From assembly GCA_900547405.1 (NCBI GenBank), contig URGL01000053.1, positions 1 to 18,492 on the forward strand: a DNA stretch of 18,492 bases, in the 5' to 3' direction. The notes below the pieces were generated by a model. It made no database searches, was not told the DNA's origin, and was given only the letters and a program-made list of their open reading frames with translations. The position numbers and the translations under genes were made by a program. Positions 7,595 to 13,631 of the stretch are shown one piece after another. How positions within the stretch are numbered: the first letter of the stretch is position 1; each line of letters starts with the position of its first letter. The stretch comes from an uncultured Eubacteriales bacterium (GTDB taxonomy: Bacteria; Bacillota; Clostridia; Oscillospirales; Oscillospiraceae).

Positions 7595-7721
7595 CGATTA
7601 TTTTTGCAGCAGTTAGATCCATACAGCCAAAATTTTTTTGAGGATTTGTCCCCAAAGCGTTAGGTTCCCGGCACCAAATCCTTCTATAAGGGTGAAGGAC
7701 AAAACACAGGAGGTGCAAGCA

Positions 7722-7934
7722 ATGAATGACAACGAAATCATACAGCTGTTCTTCACCCGAAACGAGGATGCCATCCAACAAACGGCTGACCGGTATGGGG
7801 CAAGTCTGACGCGGCTCTCGGAGAACATTCTCAGGAACCGGGAGGATGCCCAGGAGTGCGTCAACGATAGCAAAATAAAGCGATCCAGAAAAGATGGATC
7901 TTCCAGCTTTTCGTGCCCCTGCCTTTTTCATTGA
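7722..7934 (+). pseudogene. 5' remnant of an ECF-type RNA polymerase sigma factor gene
   Basis: An ATG at 7722 with an excellent ribosome site (AGGAGGT, 7709-7715) opens a reading frame whose first 49 residues look like the start of an ECF sigma factor of the kind common in gut Clostridia: NDNEIIQLFFTRNEDAI..., ADRYGASLTRLSENILRN and REDAQECVND, i.e. the beginning of sigma region 2. The family normally continues with a T-Y/Y-L-x-A-W core; here, from about 7869, the sequence changes to SKIKRSRKDGSS... and stops at 7934. Sigma region 2.3-2.4 and all of region 4 are missing, and no continuation is found in the other frames before the next gene. This looks like a gene cut by a deletion or recombination at about 7868. 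If expressed it would give a 70-residue peptide of unlikely function. The identification rests on pattern recognition. Confidence 0.65.
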
Positions 7935-7940
7935 GGTGTG

Positions 7941-7967
7941 AAAAAAGGAGAGGGTTAGTCCTCTCCT
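7941..7967 (-). terminator. Rho-independent terminator overlapping the stop codon of the glycosyltransferase
   Basis: On the minus strand AGGAGAGG (7967-7960) pairs with CCTCTCCT (7953-7946) around a 6-base loop and is followed by six T residues (read 7946-7941). The TAA stop codon of the glycosyltransferase gene (7957-7955) lies in the loop, so the last sense codons form the 5' arm of the stem. Confidence 0.8.
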
Positions 7968-8884
7968 AAGATTTCCTTGGCAATATAAATGGGGCGGTTT
8001 TTGCTCTGCTCGAAGTCCCGGCCCACATACTCTCCGATGATGCCGATGCAGAAGAGCTGGATGCTGGAAAACAGCAGCAGCAGCACAATAATGGTTGCGT
8101 AGCCAGGAACGGCAATGCCCTTGGTCAGTTTTTCGATGATCACGCAGATGAGATAGAGTATCGCCGCAATACCCGTCACTGTGCCGCAAAGGGTGGCCAG
8201 ACGCAGAGGCGCCGTGGAAAAGCCGATGATCCCCTCCATGGCATAGGAGAAGAGCTTCCAGAAATTCCATTTGGTTGTGCCGTTGGCCCGGGGGCAGGCG
8301 GTATAGGGGATGAAGTCGGTGCTGTAGCCTACCCAGGCAAAAATTCCCTTAGAGAACCGATGGTATTCTCCCATGGCGAGGATACTGTCCCGGACACTGC
8401 GGCGAAATGTCCGGAAGTCGCTGGCGTCTGGCTGCAGGGGCACCTTGGAAAGGTGATTGATGATCTTATAGAAGCTCTTTTTGAAGAAGGACAGAACCTT
8501 GCCCTCTCCACGGCGGTCCTGGTAGGCGGCTACCACGTCTATCTCCGGTTTTGCCTCCAGAATGGCAACCATATCCCTGACGATTTCCGGCCGCTGCTGC
8601 AGGTCCGCATCGATGATGCAGATATAGTCCCCCGTAGCATGCTCCAGCCCGGCATATATCCCGGACTCCTTCCCAAAATTCCGGGAGAAGGACACCACCT
8701 TTACTTCGCAGTCCTTCCGGCCGTAGATCTTCTTCAAATTGTGTAAGGTAGCGTCCCGGCTGCCATCATCAATGTAGACGATTTCCAAGGGCAGACCGGA
8801 CAGGGCCGCCACAGCCGCCTCATGAAAGGGAATCACATTTTCACCTTCGTTGTAGCAGGGGACCACCAGGGATAGCTTCGCCAT
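7955..8884 (-). CDS. Membrane-anchored family 2 glycosyltransferase (bactoprenol sugar transferase, GtrB/YkcC-like)
   Basis: The 309-residue protein carries VVPCYNEGENV (7-17), IDDGSRDAT (38-46), SFSRNFGKESG (65-75) and the metal-binding motif DADLQQRPE (92-100), then RFSKGIFAWVGY (176-187), and two C-terminal membrane helices (about 227-253 and 262-286) ending GEYVGRDFEQSKNRPIY. This is the standard make-up of enzymes that load a sugar onto undecaprenyl phosphate at the inner membrane face for later use in wall or surface glycan decoration. It is related to, but clearly different from, the GT2 protein at 5468-6427, so it is not a recent duplicate. ATG 8884 has GGAG nine bases upstream; the in-frame TTG at 8899 is rejected because it would lie on that site. 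The gene is transcribed alone, with its own promoter and terminator. Confidence 0.9.
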   Translation of the reverse strand: MAKLSLVVPCYNEGENVIPFHEAAVAALSGLPLEIVYIDDGSRDATLHNLKKIYGRKDCEVKVVSFSRNFGKESGIYAGLEHATGDYICIIDADLQQRPEIVRDMVAILEAKPEIDVVAAYQDRRGEGKVLSFFKKSFYKIINHLSKVPLQPDASDFRTFRRSVRDSILAMGEYHRFSKGIFAWVGYSTDFIPYTACPRANGTTKWNFWKLFSYAMEGIIGFSTAPLRLATLCGTVTGIAAILYLICVIIEKLTKGIAVPGYATIIVLLLLFSSIQLFCIGIIGEYVGRDFEQSKNRPIYIAKEILGED

Positions 8885-8919
8885 AGCATTACGCTCCAAT
8901 ATATAGAAAAGATGGTGCT

Positions 8920-8948
8920 ATTATACCTGCTTGAAACCGACTCGTCAA
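8920..8948 (-). promoter_or_regulatory. Sigma-A-type promoter of the minus-strand glycosyltransferase
   Basis: On the minus strand TTGACG (8948-8943), a 17-base spacer and a perfect TATAAT (8925-8920) precede the gene by about 36 bases. It lies back to back with the valS promoter; the two -35 boxes are only 18 bases apart. Confidence 0.85.
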
Positions 8949-8966
8949 GACCAAAGCAAAAAACCC

Positions 8967-8995
8967 TTGACAAACCTTTGAAACCCGGTTAGAAT
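8967..8995 (+). promoter_or_regulatory. Sigma-A-type promoter of the T-box/valS transcript
   Basis: TTGACA (8967-8972), a 17-base spacer and TAGAAT (8990-8995) put the transcript start near 9002, just ahead of the T-box leader. Confidence 0.85.
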
Positions 8996-9002
8996 ACCCC
9001 AT

Positions 9003-9235
9003 ATATGCAAACACATGGAACGGGAGGTTCCGCCTGAATTTCCGTTGAAGAGAGCACATGGTTGGTGAGAATGGGCACGGAATAAGCGGATGGTCGCCCG
9101 GGAGTGGACTGCCTGAATGGGAGTAGGGCAGTACGGGTCAGCCCGTTACAGCCTTCGAGTGCCCGTTTTTTCGGGAATTCAGGTGGTACCGCGGAAAGCT
9201 TTTCGCCCTGGGTAATTTGCCCAGGGCGTTTTTTT
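9003..9235 (+). promoter_or_regulatory. T-box riboswitch (valine-specific leader of valS)
   Basis: The leader shows the T-box order of elements: GAAGAGAGC of stem I with its GA-rich turn (about 9045-9055), the specifier region GGATGGTCGCCC in which GTC (9093-9095) would be the valine specifier codon read by tRNA-Val, stem II/III elements (about 9100-9175), the conserved antiterminator block AGGTGGTACCGCGG (9181-9194), and a terminator stem CGCCCTGGG/CCCAGGGCG (9204-9212 with 9220-9228) followed by seven T (9229-9235). Uncharged tRNA pairing with the GGTGG bulge should stabilise the antiterminator and let valS be read; charged tRNA leaves the terminator in place. The specifier is inferred by alignment from memory to other Val T-boxes. 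Confidence 0.93.
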
Positions 9236-9254
9236 CATGGAAAGGAGATCATAT

Positions 9255-11891
9255 ATGGCAAAAGAACTGAACAAGGTCTACGACCCTAAGGCCGTGGAAT
9301 CCGAAATTTATAAGATGTGGGAGGAGGGCGGCTATTTCCACGCCGAGCGGGATGAGAGCAAAAAGCCCTTCACCATTGTCATGCCGCCTCCCAACGTCAC
9401 CGGCCAGCTCCACATGGGCCACGCCATGGACGCGACCCTACAGGACAGCATCATCCGCTTCAAGCGGATGCAGGGCTATAACGCCCTGTGGATCCCAGGC
9501 GTGGACCACGCCGGCATTGCTACCCAGATCAAAGTAGAGGAAGAGCTGCGCAAAGAGGGGCTGACTCGGTATGATCTGGGCCGGGAAAAGTTCCTGGAGC
9601 GGGTGTGGGACTGGAAAAACCGGTTCGGTAATCGGATCGTGGAGCAGCAAAAGAAACTGGGTGCCAGCTGCGACTGGGACCGGGCTCGCTTTACCATGGA
9701 CGAAGGCTGCTCCAAGGCCGTCCGGGAGGTTTTTGTCTCCCTGTATGAGAAGGGCCTTATCTACAAAGGCAGCCGGATCATCAATTGGTGCCCCCACTGT
9801 GTTACCGCGCTGAGTGACGCGGAGGTTGAGTATGTGGATAAGCCCGGCCATCTGTGGCATATTCGTTACCCTCTGGAGGACGGCTCCGGAGAGGTTGTGG
9901 TGGCGACTACCCGGCCTGAGACCATGCTGGGAGACTCCGGCGTCTGCGTCAACCCCAACGACGATCGATACAGATCCATTGTGGGCAAAAATGTGATTCT
10001 GCCCCTGCTGAATAAACCCATCCCTGTGGTGGCCGATGACTATGCAGAAATGGAATTCGGCACCGGCTGCGTGAAGATGACGCCCGCCCATGATCCCAAC
10101 GACTTCGAGGTGGGCCTGCGGCATAACCTGGAGGTCATCCGGGTGCTGGATGACGAGGGCAAGGTCAACTCCTTGGGCGGTAAGTACGAAGGCATGGACC
10201 GGTACGAGGCCCGGAAAGCCATTGTGGCTGACCTGGAAGAGCAAGGCTATCTCGTCAAAGTGGAGGACTACTCCCACAACGTAGGCACCTGCTACCGCTG
10301 CCACAACGATGTAGAGCCCATCATCTCCGCCCAGTGGTTCGTGAAGATGAAGCCTCTGGCCGAGGAAGCCATCCGGGTAGTGAAGGATGGGGAGACCAAG
10401 TTTGTCCCAGACCGGTTCACAAAGACCTACCTGAACTGGATGGAAAACGTTCGGGATTGGTGCATTTCCCGTCAGCTGTGGTGGGGCCACCAGATCCCTG
10501 CCTGGACCTGCGCCGATTGCGGCCACATCACCGTGTCCCGGGAGGATGCCTGCAAGTGCGAAAAGTGCGGCAGTGCAAATATTGAGCGGGACCCCGACGT
10601 GCTGGATACCTGGTTCTCTTCCGCCCTGTGGCCCTTCGAGACCTTGGGCTGGCCCGAAAAGACGCCGGACCTGGACTACTTCTATCCCACGGATGTACTG
10701 GTCACGGGCTATGACATCATCTTCTTCTGGGTGGCCCGGATGATCTTCTCCGGATGTGAGCACACCGGCAGGACACCCTTCCACACCGTGCTGATCCACG
10801 GCCTGGTCCGGGACGATAAGGGCCGGAAAATGAGCAAATCCCTGGGCAACGGCATTGACCCCCTGGAGATGATCGATCAATACGGCTGTGATGCTCTGCG
10901 GATGAACATGGTCACCAGCAACTCTCCCGGCAACGATATGCGCTTCTATGTGGAGCGGTGCGAGGCCATGCGGAACTTTGCCAATAAGCTTTGGAACGCT
11001 TCCCGGTACGTCATGATGAACCTGGGAGAAAACTTCGTCCCCGGTTTGCCGGAGAATCTGGAAATTGCCGACAAGTGGGTACTGTCCAAGCTCAACACCC
11101 TTATTTCCGAAGTCACCGAGAACATGGAGCACTACGAGCTTGGCATTGCCGTCCAGAAGATCTACGACTTCATCTGGGACACCTACTGCGACTGGTATAT
11201 CGAACTGACCAAGGCCAGGCTCTACAGCGAGGAGGCGGACCGGAAGCAGACCGCCCTGCAGGTGCTGGTATACGTATTGGATCAGACCCTGCGTCTGCTG
11301 CATCCCTTCATGCCCTATATCACTGAGGAAATCTGGCAGAGCTTGCCCCACGAGGGCAAAGCCCTGATCGTGGCTAAGTGGCCTGTGACCTCTGAGGCGC
11401 TGAGCTTCAAGGAAGAGGAGGCCCATATGGAGTCCGTCATGAACGCCATCCGGGCCATCCGGAACCGCCGGGCGGAAATGAACGTGCCTCCCTCCAAGAA
11501 GGCCACCTTGTATGTGCTGACCTCTAAGCCCCAGATTTTCACGGAAGGCGAGGGCTTCATCCAGAGACTGGCTTATGCCGACCGGGTAGAGCTGCTGGAG
11601 TCCGAGCCCGCCAACCTGGATGGCATGGTCACCTGTGCCACTGCCGATGCCAAGCTGTTTATCCCCATGGGCCAGCTGGTGGACATCGCCAAGGAGCTGG
11701 AGCGCATCACCAAGGAGTTGGATAAGGCCAGAAAGAACCTGGCTTCCATTCAAGGGAAACTCTCCAACGAGAAGTTCACCGCCCGCGCCCCCGAGGCTGT
11801 CGTAAATGCCGAGCGGGAGAAAGCCAAGAAGGCGGTAGACCTGATTGCCAGTCTGGAAGAAAGCGAAGCAGCACTGAAGAAAAATCTGTGA
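9255..11891 (+). CDS. valS: Valyl-tRNA synthetase
   Basis: Class I synthetase that charges tRNA-Val with valine in the cytoplasm. The 878-residue protein has the expected parts: HIGH-type motif HMGH (53-56) in PPPNVTGQLHMGHAMD, the CP1 editing domain (VVVATTRPETMLGD), a Cys-rich zinc-binding segment (CADCGHI...CKCEKCG) before DVLDTWFSSALWPFETLGWP, the KMSKS motif (525-529), the anticodon-binding helical domain (about 615-770), and the C-terminal coiled-coil arm that distinguishes ValS from IleS and LeuS. ATG 9255 is chosen because AAGGAG (9242-9247) is well placed before it; the in-frame ATG at 9237 lies at the end of the T-box terminator. It is transcribed behind a Val T-box and followed by a terminator 6 bases after the stop. 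Confidence 0.98.
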   Translation: MAKELNKVYDPKAVESEIYKMWEEGGYFHAERDESKKPFTIVMPPPNVTGQLHMGHAMDATLQDSIIRFKRMQGYNALWIPGVDHAGIATQIKVEEELRKEGLTRYDLGREKFLERVWDWKNRFGNRIVEQQKKLGASCDWDRARFTMDEGCSKAVREVFVSLYEKGLIYKGSRIINWCPHCVTALSDAEVEYVDKPGHLWHIRYPLEDGSGEVVVATTRPETMLGDSGVCVNPNDDRYRSIVGKNVILPLLNKPIPVVADDYAEMEFGTGCVKMTPAHDPNDFEVGLRHNLEVIRVLDDEGKVNSLGGKYEGMDRYEARKAIVADLEEQGYLVKVEDYSHNVGTCYRCHNDVEPIISAQWFVKMKPLAEEAIRVVKDGETKFVPDRFTKTYLNWMENVRDWCISRQLWWGHQIPAWTCADCGHITVSREDACKCEKCGSANIERDPDVLDTWFSSALWPFETLGWPEKTPDLDYFYPTDVLVTGYDIIFFWVARMIFSGCEHTGRTPFHTVLIHGLVRDDKGRKMSKSLGNGIDPLEMIDQYGCDALRMNMVTSNSPGNDMRFYVERCEAMRNFANKLWNASRYVMMNLGENFVPGLPENLEIADKWVLSKLNTLISEVTENMEHYELGIAVQKIYDFIWDTYCDWYIELTKARLYSEEADRKQTALQVLVYVLDQTLRLLHPFMPYITEEIWQSLPHEGKALIVAKWPVTSEALSFKEEEAHMESVMNAIRAIRNRRAEMNVPPSKKATLYVLTSKPQIFTEGEGFIQRLAYADRVELLESEPANLDGMVTCATADAKLFIPMGQLVDIAKELERITKELDKARKNLASIQGKLSNEKFTARAPEAVVNAEREKAKKAVDLIASLEESEAALKKNL

Positions 11892-11897
11892 TTTCTG

Positions 11898-11926
11898 ATC
11901 CCGGCGGAATTTTCCGCCGGGATTTT
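11898..11926 (+). terminator. Terminator of valS
   Basis: An 11-bp perfect stem, ATCCCGGCGGA (11898-11908) with TCCGCCGGGAT (11913-11923), a 4-base loop and a short T run (11923-11926). It starts 6 bases after the valS stop. The T run is short, so read-through is possible. Confidence 0.75.
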
Positions 11927-11937
11927 CAAGACGCAAC

Positions 11938-11966
11938 TTGGCAAACAAAAAAATTCATGATAGACT
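11938..11966 (+). promoter_or_regulatory. Promoter-like sequence between two terminators
   Basis: TTGGCA (11938-11943), 17 bases, TAGACT (11961-11966). The -10 box matches the consensus at 4 of 6. A start near 11973 would give a transcript of only about 50 bases before the terminator at 11986-12022. No open reading frame lies between. Confidence 0.4.
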
Positions 11967-11985
11967 GAATGAAATGATATCGATT

Positions 11986-12026
11986 TCCTTCTGAAAGGAT
12001 GCCCTTTCAGGAGGATTTTTTTATTT
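11986..12026 (+). terminator. Strong rho-independent terminator upstream of the spoIIA operon
   Basis: A 13-bp stem with one G-T wobble pairs 11986-11998 with 12003-12015 around a 4-base loop and is followed by seven T and then ATTTT. It either backs up the valS terminator, or ends a very short transcript from the promoter-like sequence at 11938-11966. It insulates the sporulation operon from valS. Confidence 0.8.
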
Positions 12027-12102
12027 TGGGGCCTGTTCCGACACAAAACGTGGAAAAGGAAAGCTATACTGAAAGCAGTCAAACAAAAAGGAGGAATACC
12101 CC

Positions 12103-12420
12103 ATGCACTTTACCAGTTTTCAGGAAGGGGATAAACTGACCATTGCCCTGACCGGAGAAATTGACCACCATTGCGCCAAAGCCTATATCCAGGTGATCAC
12201 GGCAAAAATCGAGACCTATACGCCGGAAACCTGTGTGTTGGATTTTCGGGATGTGACCTTTGTAGATTCTTCCGGCATTGCTGTGGTCATCAATGCCCTG
12301 CGCAATATGACACAAATCGAAGGCAGACTCTTGCTCACCGGCATTGCGCCTCAGCCCATGCGGGTGTTTCGGGCCTCCGGGTTGGACAAGCTTGTGGAAA
12401 TACGGGAGGCAGTATCATGA
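12103..12420 (+). CDS. spoIIAA: Anti-anti-sigma factor SpoIIAA
   Basis: A 105-residue STAS-domain protein that, when unphosphorylated, binds SpoIIAB and frees sigma-F in the forespore. Seen: LTGEIDHHCAKAY (16-28), and the phosphorylation site FVDSSGIAV with Ser56 as the counterpart of B. subtilis Ser58, then MRVFRASGLDKLVEI near the end. AGGAGG lies just before the ATG. The stop overlaps the spoIIAB start (ATGA at 12417-12420). The upstream stretch 12049-12074 (GTGGAAAA then CTGAAA about 10-13 bases on) loosely resembles a sigma-H promoter, as expected for this operon, but the match is weak and the spacing a little short. No clear sigma-A promoter was found. Confidence 0.95.
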   Translation: MHFTSFQEGDKLTIALTGEIDHHCAKAYIQVITAKIETYTPETCVLDFRDVTFVDSSGIAVVINALRNMTQIEGRLLLTGIAPQPMRVFRASGLDKLVEIREAVS

Positions 12421-12848
12421 AATTTGACAACTACATGATTTTGGAGTTTCCCAGCAAATCCTGTAACGAGGCCTTTGCCCGCAGCGCCGTGGCCTGTTTT
12501 GCCGCTCAAATGGACCCAACGCTGGAGGAGCTGGGGGATATCCGAACAGCGGTTTCGGAAGCTGTCACCAACTGTATCGTCCATGCCTACCCGCAGAAAA
12601 TCGGCATCATCACCCTACGCTGCCGGATCCTCAAAGACAATGTATTGGACATCGTCATTAAGGATAAGGGCATAGGCATCCCGGATGTGGAGAAAGCCCG
12701 TCGGCCCAGTTTTACCACCGGCGGCGCCGAGCGCAGCGGAATGGGATTCACCATCATGGAGAGCTTCATGACCACCCTGGACATTACCTCGGCAGAAAAC
12801 AAAGGAACCACGGTACATATGCGCCGAAAGCTGCAGCGCCGCCAATGA
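12417..12848 (+). CDS. spoIIAB: Anti-sigma-F factor and serine kinase SpoIIAB
   Basis: A 143-residue GHKL-fold kinase that holds sigma-F inactive in the presence of ATP and phosphorylates SpoIIAA. The ATP site is intact: N-box EAVTNCIVHAY (48-58, Glu48 and Asn52), G1 box KDKGIGIPD (82-90), a lid with RRPSFTTGGAERSG (95-108), and the G2 box SGMGFTIMESF (107-117). Length agrees with the family (about 140-150). The GGGAGG ribosome site is in the end of spoIIAA and the ATG overlaps its stop by four bases; its own stop overlaps the sigF start in the same way (ATGA at 12845-12848), so translation of all three proteins is probably coupled, keeping their ratio fixed. Confidence 0.97.
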   Translation: MKFDNYMILEFPSKSCNEAFARSAVACFAAQMDPTLEELGDIRTAVSEAVTNCIVHAYPQKIGIITLRCRILKDNVLDIVIKDKGIGIPDVEKARRPSFTTGGAERSGMGFTIMESFMTTLDITSAENKGTTVHMRRKLQRRQ

Positions 12849-13552
12849 GGGACCCAGAGGAGCTGATTGCCCGGATCCAGGCAGGAGACCGGGAAGCTGC
12901 CGAGGCTCTGGTGGAGGAGAACGCAGGGCTTATCTGGGCAGTGGCCCGGCGGTTTCAGGGCAGGGGAACGGAGCTGGAAGACCTGTATCAGCTGGGTTGC
13001 CTTGGCTTTTTAAAGGCTGTGGAAGGGTTTGATCCGGCCTTTGGTACCCGATTCTCTACCTATGCCGTCCCTAAAATCGCCGGAGAAATTCGCCGCTTTC
13101 TTCGGGATGACGGAGCAATCAAGGTCTCCCGTGGACTAAAGGAGCAGTCTGCCGCTGTGAAAGCTTCCCGGAGCCGTTTGACGGGCAGCCTTGGCCGGGA
13201 GCCCAGCCTCCAGGAGCTATCCCGTGAGACAGGACTGACGGTAGAGGAGATCGCTCTGGCGGAGACCGCCACCGCCGCCACGGAATCGATCAACCGGGAA
13301 ACCGGGGAGGATGGATTTTCCTTGGAAAGTGTCCTGACGGACACGGAGGAAGAGGACCGGATGGTAGAAAAAATTGCCTTGAAGCAGGCGGTCTCCTGCC
13401 TTCCGGACCGGGAAAAACAGGTTGTTGGACTGAGGTACTTCCACGGCCTGACCCAGCAGAAAACCGCATCTATTCTCGGCATCAGTCAGGTCCAGGTGTC
13501 CCGGATCGAGCGGAAGGCACTGGCCATTCTGAAGGAAAAGCTGGACGGATAG
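12845..13552 (+). CDS. sigF: RNA polymerase sigma-F factor (forespore-specific)
   Basis: A 235-residue sigma-70-family factor of the SigF/SigG/SigB group, which directs RNA polymerase to early forespore genes. Region 2 is clear (DLYQLGCLGFLKAVEGFDPAFGTRFSTYAVPKIAGEIRRFLRDDG, about 46-90), with region 3 (SRGLKEQSAAVKASRSRLTGSLGREPSLQELSRETGLTVEEI) and region 4 with its HTH (LPDREKQVVGLRYFHGLTQQKTASILGISQVQVSRIERKAL, 186-226). It is called SigF and not SigG because it sits directly after spoIIAA and spoIIAB with overlapping codons. No terminator-like hairpin follows; the next gene has its own promoter-like sequence 16 bases downstream, so read-through into pcrA is possible. Confidence 0.96.
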   Translation: MRDPEELIARIQAGDREAAEALVEENAGLIWAVARRFQGRGTELEDLYQLGCLGFLKAVEGFDPAFGTRFSTYAVPKIAGEIRRFLRDDGAIKVSRGLKEQSAAVKASRSRLTGSLGREPSLQELSRETGLTVEEIALAETATAATESINRETGEDGFSLESVLTDTEEEDRMVEKIALKQAVSCLPDREKQVVGLRYFHGLTQQKTASILGISQVQVSRIERKALAILKEKLDG

Positions 13553-13567
13553 TCCCCTTTGTCCTAC

Positions 13568-13596
13568 TTGCATTTTTCTCCATTTCAGTGTAAAAT
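13568..13596 (+). promoter_or_regulatory. Sigma-A-type promoter of pcrA
   Basis: TTGCAT (13568-13573), a 17-base spacer and TAAAAT (13591-13596) lie 36 bases before the chosen pcrA start. This would let pcrA, yunB and ligA be expressed in growing cells independently of the sporulation operon. Confidence 0.65.
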
Positions 13597-13631
13597 AAGG
13601 GCACACATTGATAGAAATGACAGGTGCTTTT

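Noticed and set aside
7302..8270. One 322-codon minus-strand protein spanning the antitoxin and the glycosyltransferase end
   Set aside because: The frame is open by chance through the glycosyltransferase gene; only the last 79 codons, with their own promoter and ribosome site, match the Phd/YefM family.
5468..8884. The two GT2 genes as a recent duplication (inverted repeat)
   Set aside because: Their proteins share only family motifs; acidic motifs, spacing and C-terminal regions differ, so no long DNA repeat is expected.
9438..11948. Long minus-strand open frame of about 836 codons opposite valS
   Set aside because: It is a by-product of the strong codon bias of valS in a GC-rich genome; it has no ribosome site or family motif, and valS is certain on the other strand.
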